DNA of 64,000 bases from Kribbella sp. NBC_01245. GTDB taxonomy: Bacteria; Actinomycetota; Actinomycetes; Propionibacteriales; Kribbellaceae. Of the stretch, positions 16,804 to 25,050 are shown piece after piece. How positions within the stretch are numbered: the first letter of the stretch is position 1; the number at the start of each line of letters is the position of its first letter. The stretch is from contig NZ_CP108487.1 in the NCBI RefSeq assembly GCF_036226525.1, positions 7,626,001 through 7,690,000 on the forward strand, written 5' to 3'. A program made the translations under genes and the position numbers. The notes under the pieces are model-generated. The model was not told the origin of the DNA and searched no databases. It saw only the letters and a list, made by a program, of their open reading frames with translations.

Positions 16804-18276
16804 ATGACGCAAGCAACCTCTGTGCCACCGACTGACGTGACCTGGGACGCGCGCCTATGGGGCGTACTCCTGGTGGTCTGCGGCGTGGTCTTCCTTGACG
16901 GCCTGGACGTGTCCATGGTCGGCATGTCCCTTCCTTCCATCGGCGCCGATCTCGGTGTCCCGCTCTCTTCCCTGCAATGGGTTGTGACCGGCTACGTGCT
17001 CGGGTACGGCGGACTGCTGCTGCTCGGCGGGCGTACCGCCGATCTGCTCGGCCGTCGGCGCGTGCTGCTGATCGCGCTGGCCGTGTTCGCCGTGGTCTCG
17101 ATGCTGAGCTCGCTGGCCACCAGCCCCGAACTGCTCATCGCCGCGCGGTTCGTCAAGGGCATCGCCGCCGCCTTCACGGCACCGGCCGCGCTGTCCATCC
17201 TCACCACCACCTTCCCCGAGGGGCCGATCCGGAACCGGGCCCTCGGCATCTTCACCACCTGCGCCGCCAGTGGCTTCTCGATGGGCCTCATCCTCGGCGG
17301 TCTGCTGACCGAGGTCGGCTGGCGCTGGACCTTCCTGGCACCCGGCCCGGTTGCCCTGATCGTGCTGCTCTTCGCCCTCAAGGTGATCCCGAACAGCCCG
17401 CGCGACGACGCCGCCGGCGGTTACGACGTACCGGGTGCGGTCACCGTCACCGCGGGCATGCTGGCCCTGGTGTACGCCGTGGTCGGCGCCGAGCACGCCG
17501 GCTGGGCCTCGGTCCAGACGATCGGCCTGTTCGTGCTCGCGGCAGCCCTGCTCGCCGCCTTCGTGGTGATCGAGCGCCGCTCCAAGCACCCGCTGGTCCG
17601 GCTCGGCATTCTGCGCAGCGCCAACCTGCGCCGGGCGAACCTCGCCATCATGACCGTCTTCGGCGCGTACGTGGCGTTCCAGTTCATCGCGACGCTCTAC
17701 CTGCAGAACCTGCTCGGCTGGTCGTCCTTCGAGACCGCGCTCGGCTTCCTGCCGGCCGGCCTGCTGGTCGCCTTCCTGTCGCCGAACGCCGGCAAGATCG
17801 CCGACCGGATCGGCACCGAGCGGATGGTCGTGATCGGGATGGCGTTCTTCGTCGCCGGCTACGCGCTGGCACTGCGGATCGGCCCGGTCTCGGACTACTT
17901 CGCGACGATCCTGCCGACCATCCTGCTGATCGGCCTGGGCTTCGCGATCACGTTCCCGGCGCTGAACATCCAGGCCACCAACGGCATCGCGGACCACGAG
18001 CAGGGTCTCGCCTCCGGCCTGTTCAACACGTCCAACCAGGTCGGCGGTGCGATCGTGCTCGCCGTCGCCACCGCCGTCATCACCTCCCAGTCCAGAGGTG
18101 TCACCGCGGCGTCCGAGATGCTCTCGGCGTACAAGCCCGCTCTCGTGGTCGTCACTGGGATCTCGGTGCTGGGGCTGCTGGTCGGCATTGTCGGCTACCT
18201 CAAGCGCCGTGCCACTGAGGCCGAGGTCGCCGACCTCGAGCAGAGCCTCGCCGAGGACCTCAGCCCGGCCGCGTAA
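16804..18276 (+). CDS. MFS drug exporter, DHA2 type
   Basis: 490-residue major facilitator. Features include FLDGLDVSMVGMSLPSIG in TM1, LLLLGGRTADLLGRRRVLL (motif A) and a motif-C-like TM5 (GFSMGLILGGLLTEVGWRW). The predicted topology is 14 TM. ATG 16804 is preferred because the upstream in-frame ATG 16777 lies inside the operator palindrome. It probably exports drugs or metabolites under control of the divergent MarR. A strong hairpin follows. Confidence 0.88.
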   Translation: MTQATSVPPTDVTWDARLWGVLLVVCGVVFLDGLDVSMVGMSLPSIGADLGVPLSSLQWVVTGYVLGYGGLLLLGGRTADLLGRRRVLLIALAVFAVVSMLSSLATSPELLIAARFVKGIAAAFTAPAALSILTTTFPEGPIRNRALGIFTTCAASGFSMGLILGGLLTEVGWRWTFLAPGPVALIVLLFALKVIPNSPRDDAAGGYDVPGAVTVTAGMLALVYAVVGAEHAGWASVQTIGLFVLAAALLAAFVVIERRSKHPLVRLGILRSANLRRANLAIMTVFGAYVAFQFIATLYLQNLLGWSSFETALGFLPAGLLVAFLSPNAGKIADRIGTERMVVIGMAFFVAGYALALRIGPVSDYFATILPTILLIGLGFAITFPALNIQATNGIADHEQGLASGLFNTSNQVGGAIVLAVATAVITSQSRGVTAASEMLSAYKPALVVVTGISVLGLLVGIVGYLKRRATEAEVADLEQSLAEDLSPAA

Positions 18277-18309
18277 CGACAGACTCCGGGCGGAGGGGCC
18301 CGGTATGAC

Positions 18310-18347
18310 GGATCCGGGTCACGGTTTACTCCCCGTGGCCCGGATCC
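18310..18347. terminator. Bidirectional terminator hairpin
   Basis: 18310-18324 pairs with 18333-18347 (15 bp including one G-T pair, eight-base loop) between the convergent MFS and CopD genes. Confidence 0.8.
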
Positions 18348-18353
18348 GCGCGT

Positions 18354-19394
18354 TCAGAGTGGGCGCGCGAGGACGGTCGCGAGGGCGATGACGGCCGCCA
18401 TTACGGTCAGCTCGACTGCCGCCAGGATCGCGAGGGCGGCCGGCTCCTCGCGTCGTACGGCGGGGAGCAGGATCTGCCGGATGTACCCGCCGGTGGTGCC
18501 GAGGAGGAATAGCCCGCAGAGCTTGCCCACCACGAGCCAGCCCGCGGGCGTGTGGATCAGCGCCTGCGCCAGGTCGTACAGGCCGGGCGTTGGATCCTTG
18601 ATCAGTCGCGGGCCGGTCAGGAGTACGCCGCTGGCGGCGACGAGGGCGATGCAGAGGCCGGCGACCGTTGAGAAGCGTGGCAGTACGAGGGCCAGCGCCT
18701 TCCGTCGGCCCGTGGCCAGTGTGGTGATCAGCGCGAGCCCGCCGACCCACAGGCTCATGGCGCACACATGCAGGCAGATGGCCGGCGTGGTTAGCCAGAC
18801 GGCTGAGCTCTGGGAGGCGTGGCCGGTGACCGGTACGGCGATGAGGCCGATTAGGGCGAAGGCCAGACAGCCCGCTGGCCAGTACGGGTGGGGGCGGAGG
18901 GCGGCGATCGCGGCGAAGGCGGCCGCGGCGAGGATGGTGACGAGTAGTGCGCTGCCCGAGTTCACCTGGCGCGCGTACTCGATGAGACCGACGAAGGTCA
19001 TCCGCGTGCCGGCCTCGGAGACCGCGGCGGCCTGCAACCACCAGGTCGTTGTTGCCGCGGTGATCCAGACGATGCCGGCCGCGATCCCGATAGCGCGGGC
19101 GCGGAAGGCGATCGCCTCGAACTGGTCTCTGCCCGCGGAACCGAGGAGCAGGAGCAGCAGGGCCGTGCCGATGGCGGCGACCGCTGCGCCGTTGGTGGCG
19201 AGCCGGGCCAGCGGAGTTGAGTAGAGGACGCCTGCGTCGGGGGAGGGGACTCCCGGCTGTGGGGCCGGCCGGGTTACCAGGATGGCCCAGACCAGTGCCG
19301 CGACGGAGATCGTGATGATGGCCGCCAGGACGGTTATGCGTCGCCACGGCAGGCCTCGGTGGAGGAGGTTGGCGGTGGTGGCGGTGTCGGTCAT
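18354..19394 (-). CDS. CopD-family copper-resistance membrane protein
   Basis: 346 residues with about eight TM helices. The conserved pattern around TPAICLHVCAMSLWVGGLALI and ALIHTPAGWLVVGKLCGL (His and Trp in membrane helices) is typical of CopD/PcoD, proposed to move copper across the membrane. It lies four bases downstream of the CopC gene, so the pair is a CopCD operon. Direction of copper movement is debated for the family and cannot be told here. Confidence 0.85.
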   Translation of the reverse strand: MTDTATTANLLHRGLPWRRITVLAAIITISVAALVWAILVTRPAPQPGVPSPDAGVLYSTPLARLATNGAAVAAIGTALLLLLLGSAGRDQFEAIAFRARAIGIAAGIVWITAATTTWWLQAAAVSEAGTRMTFVGLIEYARQVNSGSALLVTILAAAAFAAIAALRPHPYWPAGCLAFALIGLIAVPVTGHASQSSAVWLTTPAICLHVCAMSLWVGGLALITTLATGRRKALALVLPRFSTVAGLCIALVAASGVLLTGPRLIKDPTPGLYDLAQALIHTPAGWLVVGKLCGLFLLGTTGGYIRQILLPAVRREEPAALAILAAVELTVMAAVIALATVLARPL

Positions 19395-19398
19395 GAGT

Positions 19399-20031
19399 TC
19401 AGCCGCTCATGGGGGAGTCGAACTGGCGCTGGCCGGCGACTGCGGCCGGCTTGGTGGCACCGGCGGCCCGCGAGCGTACGACGGCCTGGCAGGTGACCAC
19501 GATGCCGAGGGCCAGCTCGACCAGCCAGGCCCAAGCGGGTACGCCGCCACCGGTCATCGCGAGGGTGGAAGTGGCGGGGGTGCCGGGTCCGACCTGGCCG
19601 AGGGTGACGGTGATGTGTCCGGCCACGGGATGTCCGTCGCCGGAGATCACCCGATAGCTGACGTGGTAGTCGCCGGGCGGGCCGAGATGGCCGCACTTGG
19701 CGGTGATGGTGTTGCCGGTGACGCGGACCGAATGGGCCGGCCAGCGCATCCCGTCCGGACCGGTGACGATCACCGCGTCCCAGCCCTGCACCGGCTGGAG
19801 CGTCTGGTCGAAGGTGAACCGCACGTCCCCAGGGGTCTGGGTCAGCCGGGTCCCGTTGGCCGGCGAACTGCCGACGAGTCCGGTATGCGTCGAACTCGCC
19901 GCCGCCGGGGTGGCGGTCAGTGTCGCGATCGCGACCGTGCTCAGGGCTGCCGCCGGAATGAAGAGAAACAGGCCGGCCAGTGCAGCCAGACCAGGCCGCC
20001 GGACCACCTTGGACCGAATCCAGGACGTCAT
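19399..20031 (-). CDS. CopC-domain copper-binding protein with C-terminal TM helix
   Basis: 210 residues. A signal peptide is followed by a mature N-terminus starting near STHTGLVGSSPANG. CopC landmarks visible are the early His, DVRFTFDQTLQPV and VISGDGHPVAGHITVTLG, with His ligands in the last. A hydrophobic helix near 165-190 anchors it in the membrane. The frame extends upstream, but ATG 20031 is chosen because GGAGG lies six bases before it. It acts outside the membrane as a copper carrier for CopD. Confidence 0.87.
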   Translation of the reverse strand: MTSWIRSKVVRRPGLAALAGLFLFIPAAALSTVAIATLTATPAAASSTHTGLVGSSPANGTRLTQTPGDVRFTFDQTLQPVQGWDAVIVTGPDGMRWPAHSVRVTGNTITAKCGHLGPPGDYHVSYRVISGDGHPVAGHITVTLGQVGPGTPATSTLAMTGGGVPAWAWLVELALGIVVTCQAVVRSRAAGATKPAAVAGQRQFDSPMSG

Positions 20032-20104
20032 CTCGATCCTCCTGCAAGGAATGTCTGCGTGAATGGACCTGTTGCACTGGCAGGCAATATCTATTTCGCG
20101 TAAA

Positions 20105-20170
20105 GGTAATTTGCCTGTTACCTGTGGGTGCAATTGTTAATAACGGTGAAACATCTCACTGGTAATTTGC
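20105..20170. promoter_or_regulatory. AT-rich repeats upstream of copC
   Basis: GGTAATTTGC occurs at 20105-20114 and again at 20161-20170. The first copy is also the left part of GGTAA-N8-TTACC (20105-20122), and GTTAATAAC at 20136-20144 is a perfect palindrome. The cluster sits 75-140 bases upstream of copC. A metal-responsive operator is plausible but matches no consensus I know. Confidence 0.35.
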
Positions 20171-20220
20171 TGGTGTGAGAAATTCGCCGATTAGTCCGCG
20201 CCGGGTGGTGGCCGGGACCG

Positions 20221-20255
20221 CCCGTGCCCGCGGAGTCGGACTCCACGGGCACGGG
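20221..20255. terminator. Terminator hairpin after the small secreted protein gene
   Basis: CCCGTGCCCG (20221-20230) pairs with 20246-20255, and inside it GGAGT pairs with ACTCC around a three-base loop. It lies 22 bases beyond the stop of the minus-strand gene at 20277. Confidence 0.65.
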
Positions 20256-20276
20256 GTATCGGGTCAGCTGAACCGA

Positions 20277-20594
20277 TCAGTGATCGTGACCGGTGCCGTC
20301 GTCGGCGATCGCGTGGCCGCTCAGGGTGAACGACACGATGTTGACGCCGACCGGGAACACGTGGCTGCTGGTGTAGCCGAGCGGGTCGGCGATGGCCGGG
20401 TTCAGCCCCAGCATGGGCGCATCCAGGTGTGCCTGGACCTGATGGGCCCCGTAATCGACGGCGTCGCCGACGTTCGCCACCGGGGTCGGGTCTTCGTGGG
20501 CCGACGCGGCCGGCGCCGCGAGCAGGCCGAAACCGATGGCCATCGCGGCCCCGGCCAGCGGGATGGTGAGCAGGCGGCGCTTGAGGTTGGGCAT
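20277..20594 (-). CDS. Small secreted His-rich protein, unknown function
   Basis: 105 residues. A signal peptide (about 1-31, ending AAPAASA) is followed by a short mature protein of about 74 residues that begins HEDPTP and ends with the His/Asp-rich tail HAIADDGTGHDH. I do not recognise the family. ATG 20594 is certain enough: AAGGAG sits six bases before it, while the 339-codon open frame that contains it is otherwise unlike protein. Position beside CopC/CopD and the His-rich ends suggest metal binding outside the cell; this is inference. Confidence 0.75.
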   Translation of the reverse strand: MPNLKRRLLTIPLAGAAMAIGFGLLAAPAASAHEDPTPVANVGDAVDYGAHQVQAHLDAPMLGLNPAIADPLGYTSSHVFPVGVNIVSFTLSGHAIADDGTGHDH

Positions 20595-20982
20595 GACGAT
20601 CTCCTTGACGTGGGACAGGCCGGTCCGCCCCCGAGAAGGGCAGGACTGACGTGAGGGGGATTCGACCGTTGAATGGGCGCGGCCGACCGGTCGGCCGCAT
20701 TTCTTAATTCGCCGTGCGGTCCCCGTTGACCGGTGCCCGGCGAGTACTTCAACGCTTCGCAGTGGTCGTGTCACGGAGCGTTTGAAGTGAATGTATTGAT
20801 GGCTGCCGGACGGCACAAGTAAATGCAATAAAATGACCACGTATTGAGATGGACTATTCCCGTATGGGCGTGATTTATCGGTGGTCGGCCATTGGATCGG
20901 CGGTCGGTCGTCAGGGTGGTCCCGGTCAGGTTGGGGGCTTTCCCCGATTGGTTTGGACCGCTCCGGGTGCTGAACTTGCGGT
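20595..20982. other. 388-base intergenic region with palindromes
   Basis: No gene seen. It holds the upstream region of the small secreted protein gene, a perfect 20-bp palindrome at 20679-20698 (GCGGCCGACC and its complement), an imperfect inverted repeat 20746-20759 with 20774-20788 (ACTTCAACGCT type, about 43 bases overall), and an AT-rich stretch at 20790-20880 likely to carry minus-strand promoter sequences. Confidence 0.5.
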
Positions 20983-22071
20983 ATGAGCGAGCAGAACGCA
21001 GGAACCCAGGGCCCCACCGAACGCGACCGCAAGGTGAAGGACCTTCTCGACCGGGTCGCGGCAGGCACGCTTTCCAGCGAGGAAGCGGCCATCCTGCTGG
21101 CCGCGACAGCCCCCGAGCCGCAGCCGGCCCCGCAGACCGCGTCGCAGACTGCGCCGGAGTCCGAGGCTGAGCCGGTGGCCGAGGAGGCTGCGGGCGACGT
21201 TTGGGCAGAGGCGGTCGCAGCGGCTTCCGTCGACACCGCCCAACCCGAGGCGGCGGACAAGACGGAGACGGCGGCCAAGGCCGACGCGGCGGACAAGGCT
21301 GAGGTGGCGGATAAGGCCGAGAGGCCTCAGGATGAGCCGGCCGCGAAGACGGAGACCGCTGAGAAGGCGGAGACCGCCGAGGCTGCCGGGGCCGTTGAGG
21401 ATGAGCTCGAGGTGGAGCACTCCCACTTGCCGGCTCCGGCCGGCGTACAGCGGGTGACGATCCGGGCGATCGGGCGGCGGGTCCGGCTGACCGGTGAGCC
21501 GGCCATCAACGGGGTCGCGGTCGACGGCCCGCACCAGATCAAGCGGGACGGCGACACGCTCGCGATCAACAGCGAGGGCGATATGGGCGTCTCGCTGGAC
21601 GGCTTCACGATGCTGCGCACCCGGTCCGTCGGTGACCTCAAGTCGCACATGAACGGGTTCGCCAAGGAGCTCCAGATCCGGGTGAACCCGAGCCTGCGCG
21701 TCGAGGTCGAGGTGACCGGCGGCAGCGTCGTGGCCGAGCGGCTGCCGAACCTGGCGAAGGTCCGCGTGACGGCCGGTACGGCGAAGGTGACCGACGTGGA
21801 CGGCCCGATCGACCTACTTGTGCAGGCCGGTTCGGCGACGTTGGACGCGCAGATCACCAAGGGCCGTTCGCGGGTCCGGGTCGAGTCGGGTGCCGCCACG
21901 GTGAACCTGCGGCGCGGGTCCGACGTCAAGGTCCACACCGAGGCCCAGCTCGGCAAAGTGAGCTGGACCGGCGCGGTCAACGGTCAGAGCCAGGACGTCG
22001 AGATCGGCCGCGGCCGCGCCTCCCTGGACGTCGAGGTCCTCGTCGGCACCGCCCAAATCGCCTCCGACTGA
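20983..22071 (+). CDS. SHOCT-like/beta-solenoid (DUF4097-like) protein, unknown function
   Basis: 362 residues in three parts. Residues 10-40 resemble a SHOCT helix (LLDRVAAGTLSSEEAAILL). Residues 45-145 are a low-complexity Ala/Glu/Lys/Thr linker with repeated DKAE and KTETAEKAE blocks. Residues 150-362 are regular short beta strands (LRVEVEVTGGSVV, KVRVTAGTAKVTDV) as in DUF4097-type solenoids. There is no signal peptide or TM helix, so it is probably cytoplasmic. No Shine-Dalgarno precedes the ATG, which may be leaderless. A GC hairpin at 22113-22141 follows. Function unknown. Confidence 0.75.
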   Translation: MSEQNAGTQGPTERDRKVKDLLDRVAAGTLSSEEAAILLAATAPEPQPAPQTASQTAPESEAEPVAEEAAGDVWAEAVAAASVDTAQPEAADKTETAAKADAADKAEVADKAERPQDEPAAKTETAEKAETAEAAGAVEDELEVEHSHLPAPAGVQRVTIRAIGRRVRLTGEPAINGVAVDGPHQIKRDGDTLAINSEGDMGVSLDGFTMLRTRSVGDLKSHMNGFAKELQIRVNPSLRVEVEVTGGSVVAERLPNLAKVRVTAGTAKVTDVDGPIDLLVQAGSATLDAQITKGRSRVRVESGAATVNLRRGSDVKVHTEAQLGKVSWTGAVNGQSQDVEIGRGRASLDVEVLVGTAQIASD

Positions 22072-22112
22072 CGGCAGGTCGTGTAGCCGTCGATAAGGGG
22101 AGAGCGGCAACC

Positions 22113-22141
22113 AGCCGGCGCTGAGCAAAATGGCGCCGGCT
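22113..22141. terminator. Candidate terminator hairpin
   Basis: AGCCGGCGC (22113-22121) pairs perfectly with 22133-22141 over an 11-base loop, 42 bases after the preceding stop. Confidence 0.5.
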
Positions 22142-22215
22142 TGGCGAGGTTGCCCAGCACGTAGAACCCGATCCGCCAGCCGGGCCCGGCCAGCGGCACG
22201 CCAGGCGGTCACACA

Positions 22216-22236
22216 GTCACAAGGGACCGATGAACC
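22216..22236. repeat. 21-bp dispersed repeat, copy 2
   Basis: Exact reverse complement of 4131-4151. A diverged second version (CAAGGGCCCGATGA) follows at about 22252-22265. Confidence 0.6.
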
Positions 22237-22286
22237 ACGGCGCGCCTGGTCGCAAGGGCCCGATGAGCGGGTTGAACTCCTCCTCC

Positions 22287-22428
22287 TGCCGCGAGTGGTC
22301 GCGTCTGGTCCGTCACGCCGACGACTGCTGACCCGCCGCGCGGACCAGACGCGACCACTCGCGGCATGAAGAAGGACGCGACCACTCGCGGCATGAAGAA
22401 GGACGCGACCACTCGCGGCATGAAGAAG
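22287..22428. repeat. 26-bp inverted repeat fused to three 27-bp tandem repeats
   Basis: Most of the 474-base gap between the solenoid gene and the DrrA-like gene is repeats. 22287-22312 is the perfect reverse complement of 22341-22366 (26 bp, 28-base loop). The right arm is the start of a 27-bp unit, core GACGCGACCACTCGCGGC, present at 22348-22374, 22375-22401 and 22402-22428 without a mismatch. There are no spacers, so this is not CRISPR. Confidence 0.85.
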
Positions 22429-22503
22429 GTGGTGGTGGCGGTGACTGGATCGGACCGGACCAGTCAGTAATAGGTTTGACTTATATAAAGGTGCGGGCAC
22501 ATA

Positions 22504-22517
22504 GTGAGACGGCTCAC
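22504..22517. promoter_or_regulatory. Small palindrome in the leader of the DrrAB-like operon
   Basis: GTGAG-ACGG-CTCAC lies 29 bases before the ATG. It follows TTGACT (about 22476) and precedes GAAGGAGG, so it would be in the 5' leader or at the transcription start. Operator role is a guess. Confidence 0.3.
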
Positions 22518-22545
22518 GTGTCTATTGAGAGAAGGAGGCGGCTGG

Positions 22546-23538
22546 ATGGCTGCCATCGAGGCGACCGGCCTCGTGAAGACATTCCGATCGCGCAAGGCCA
22601 CGGTGAAGGCACTGAAGGGCATCGACCTCGAGGTGGCGGAGGGAACGGTGCTCGGGCTGCTCGGGCCGAACGGCGCCGGCAAGACCACGGCGGTCCGGGT
22701 GCTCACCACCCTGATGGATCCCGATGAGGGCAGTGCCCGCGTCCTCGGACATGACGTCGTCAAAGAGGCCGATACGGTCCGCAGACTCGTTGGACTGTCA
22801 GGGCAGTATGCCGCGGTCGACGAGCTCCTGACCGGCCGGGAGAACCTCTGGATGTTCGGCCGGCTCTACCAACTCGACAGCCGGCAGGCCAAGCAACGGG
22901 CCGAAGAGTTGCTTGAAGTGTTCGACCTGACCGACGCGGCCGACCGGATCCTGAAGACGTACTCCGGAGGTATGCGCCGACGGCTCGACCTGGCCGGTTC
23001 GCTGATCGCGCACCCGAAGGTGCTGTTCCTGGACGAACCGACCACCGGTCTCGACCCCCGAAGCCGCCTCGACCTCTGGAAGATCATTCGTGACCGGGTC
23101 AGCGAGGGCGTCACGATCCTGCTCACCACTCAGTACCTGGAAGAGGCCGACGAGTTGGCCGACACTATCGCCGTGGTCGACCAGGGCTCGGTCATCGCCC
23201 GCGGTACGGCGGATGAGTTGAAGGCCAAGGTCGGAGGCGAGCGGATCGAGGTGGTGGTCTCCGATCCCGACGAGATCTACCGCGGGCTCGAGCTGCTCAC
23301 GGCGGCTCTGGAGATCACCGATCCCGAGGCCACCACGGTGGAGAAGCACACGCGCCGCATCACCGTGCCCGCGCCGGGTGGTTCGTCCAACCTGGTCGAG
23401 GTCATCCGCACGCTCGACGGCGCCGGTATCGGCATCCACGACATCGGCCTGCGCCGCCCAACCCTTGACGACGTATTCCTGAGCCTGACCGGCCACGGCG
23501 CCGAAGAAGGCGCAGAAGAAAGCGAGGCGGCCAAATGA
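22546..23538 (+). CDS. ABC exporter ATP-binding protein, daunorubicin-resistance DrrA type
   Basis: 330-residue ATPase. It has Walker A LLGPNGAGKTT, signature TYSGGMRRRLDLA, Walker B LFLDEPTTGLDPRSR, the H-loop region TTQYLEEADEL, and a C-terminal ~90-residue DrrA extension ending TLDDVFLSLTGHG. ATG 22546 is selected because GAAGGAGG lies seven bases before it; the frame runs 14 codons further upstream. It overlaps the permease by four bases (ATGA). It probably powers efflux of a hydrophobic compound. Confidence 0.92.
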   Translation: MAAIEATGLVKTFRSRKATVKALKGIDLEVAEGTVLGLLGPNGAGKTTAVRVLTTLMDPDEGSARVLGHDVVKEADTVRRLVGLSGQYAAVDELLTGRENLWMFGRLYQLDSRQAKQRAEELLEVFDLTDAADRILKTYSGGMRRRLDLAGSLIAHPKVLFLDEPTTGLDPRSRLDLWKIIRDRVSEGVTILLTTQYLEEADELADTIAVVDQGSVIARGTADELKAKVGGERIEVVVSDPDEIYRGLELLTAALEITDPEATTVEKHTRRITVPAPGGSSNLVEVIRTLDGAGIGIHDIGLRRPTLDDVFLSLTGHGAEEGAEESEAAK

Positions 23539-24347
23539 GCCAGTTCGCAAGGGCGATCAACGACGGTGGCGTGCTGGCCTGGCGCAACCTCAAGCGCATC
23601 CCGCGCACTCCGGACATGCTGATCTACGCGACGATCCAGCCGATCATGTTCGTGCTGCTGTTCGCGTACGTCTTCGGCAACGCGATCCCGATCCCGGGTT
23701 TCCCCGGCGCGCAGGCGTATCGCGAGTTCCTGATGTCGGGCATCTTCGCCCAGACGATGGCGTTCGCGGTCGCGTCGGCGAGTGTCGGTCTGGCCGATGA
23801 CATGTCGAAGGGCCTGATCGACCGGTTCCGGTCGTTGCCGATGGCCCGTTCCGCGGTGATCTCCGGCCGGGTGATCGGTGACCTGGTCTTCAACGCGTTC
23901 GTGATGCTGGTGATGATCATCTGCGGGTTCATCGTCGGCTGGCGCTGGCATGAGGGCTTCCTGAACGCCTTGGCGGCGTTCGCGATCCTGCTGCTGTTCG
24001 CCTTCGCGATGCTCTGGGTCGGTGCCGTGATCGGGTTGTCGGTCGGTGGGCCTGAGGTGGCCGCGTCGGCCGGGCTGATCTGGCTGTTCCCGTTGACGTT
24101 CCTCTCGAACGCCTTCGTGCCCACGCCGAACCTGCCGAGCGCGCTGCAACCCGTCGCCGAGTGGAACCCGATCTCCTCGATCGTTGCCGCCTGCCGGCAT
24201 CTGTTCGGCAACCCGTCGCCGTTCGCCAGTCCGGACAGCTTCCCGGCCCGGCATCCGGTCATCCTCAGCCTGTTGTGGTGTGCCGTCATCATCGGCGTCT
24301 TCGCACCACTGGCCATCCGGAAGTACCGCAGTACGACAGCCCGCTAA
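23535..24347 (+). CDS. ABC-2 permease, DrrB type
   Basis: 270-residue membrane protein with about six TM helices. SAGLIWLFPLTFLSNAFVPTP and the EWNPISSIVAACRHLFGNP end are typical of DrrB-family permeases. It is the membrane half of the exporter, coupled to the ATPase by a four-base overlap. A strong bidirectional hairpin follows six bases after the stop. Confidence 0.9.
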   Translation: MSQFARAINDGGVLAWRNLKRIPRTPDMLIYATIQPIMFVLLFAYVFGNAIPIPGFPGAQAYREFLMSGIFAQTMAFAVASASVGLADDMSKGLIDRFRSLPMARSAVISGRVIGDLVFNAFVMLVMIICGFIVGWRWHEGFLNALAAFAILLLFAFAMLWVGAVIGLSVGGPEVAASAGLIWLFPLTFLSNAFVPTPNLPSALQPVAEWNPISSIVAACRHLFGNPSPFASPDSFPARHPVILSLLWCAVIIGVFAPLAIRKYRSTTAR

Positions 24348-24352
24348 AGGAA

Positions 24353-24381
24353 GAAGGCCCCGCCGGTGTGGCGGGGCCTTC
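24353..24381. terminator. Bidirectional terminator hairpin
   Basis: GAAGGCCCCGCC (24353-24364) pairs perfectly with 24370-24381 over the loop GGTGT, between the convergent DrrB-like and greA genes. Confidence 0.85.
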
Positions 24382-24397
24382 TCCTGAAGAGAAGCGG

Positions 24398-24910
24398 TCA
24401 GCCCGTGAAGGGGACCGCCGCGACGATCTTGACCGTCACGTCCTTGCCGTTGGGGGCCTGGTAGACCGCCTTCTCGCCCTTCTTCTTGCCGAGAATGGCC
24501 GCGCCCAGCGGGGACTGCGGTGAATACACGTCGATGTCGACCGAGTCGTCCAGCGCGAGCAACTCGCGCGAACCCAGCAGGAAGGTCTCCACCTCGTCGT
24601 CGCCGGCGAAGGTGATGGACACCTTCATCCCGGGCTCGACCACACCACCGGCTTTCGGCGTTTCGCCGACCCGGGCGCGCCGCAGCATGTCCTCCAGCTG
24701 ACGGATCCGCGCCTCCGACTTGCCCTGCTCGTCCTTGGCGGCGTGGTAGCCGCCATTTTCCTTGAGGTCGCCCTCGTCACGTGCCTCGCCGATCTTCGCG
24801 GCGAGTTCGGCGCGGGCCGGGCCACTCAAGTACTCGAGCTCGGACTTCAGCCGCTCGTGGGCCTCCGGTGTCAGCCAGACAACGCTCTCCTCACCAATCT
24901 TCTGCGTCAT
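24398..24910 (-). CDS. greA: Transcription elongation factor GreA
   Basis: 170 residues. GreA rescues backtracked RNA polymerase by stimulating transcript cleavage. The N-terminal coiled coil carries the conserved acidic tip GEARDEGDLKENGGYHAAKD, and the C-terminal FKBP-like domain ends with SPLGAAILGKKKGE. ATG 24910 (MTQKIGEESVVWLT) is the usual start; the frame extends 30 codons upstream without homology. Divergent DUF4307 and mca follow, as in mycobacteria. Confidence 0.95.
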   Translation of the reverse strand: MTQKIGEESVVWLTPEAHERLKSELEYLSGPARAELAAKIGEARDEGDLKENGGYHAAKDEQGKSEARIRQLEDMLRRARVGETPKAGGVVEPGMKVSITFAGDDEVETFLLGSRELLALDDSVDIDVYSPQSPLGAAILGKKKGEKAVYQAPNGKDVTVKIVAAVPFTG

Positions 24911-25050
24911 GGGCTGCTCCTCGTGGTTCGTGGGGTGAATCGGATGACCGGTCGATGGCCATCTGAAATGCCTCTGGCCGCCGTCGTCGACGGCGACCAA
25001 TCCACCAAGCCTACCAGGGGTGAGCCGACTGAACCGGTTCAGTCAGAGCC

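Noticed and set aside
22209..22421. Minus-strand frame encoding a repeated peptide (MPRVVASFF units)
   Set aside because: The repetition follows from the DNA repeat, there is no ribosome site, and the arms of the inverted repeat explain the sequence.
22348..22428. Possible CRISPR array
   Set aside because: Three 27-bp units abut without spacers and no cas genes are near; these are simple tandem repeats.
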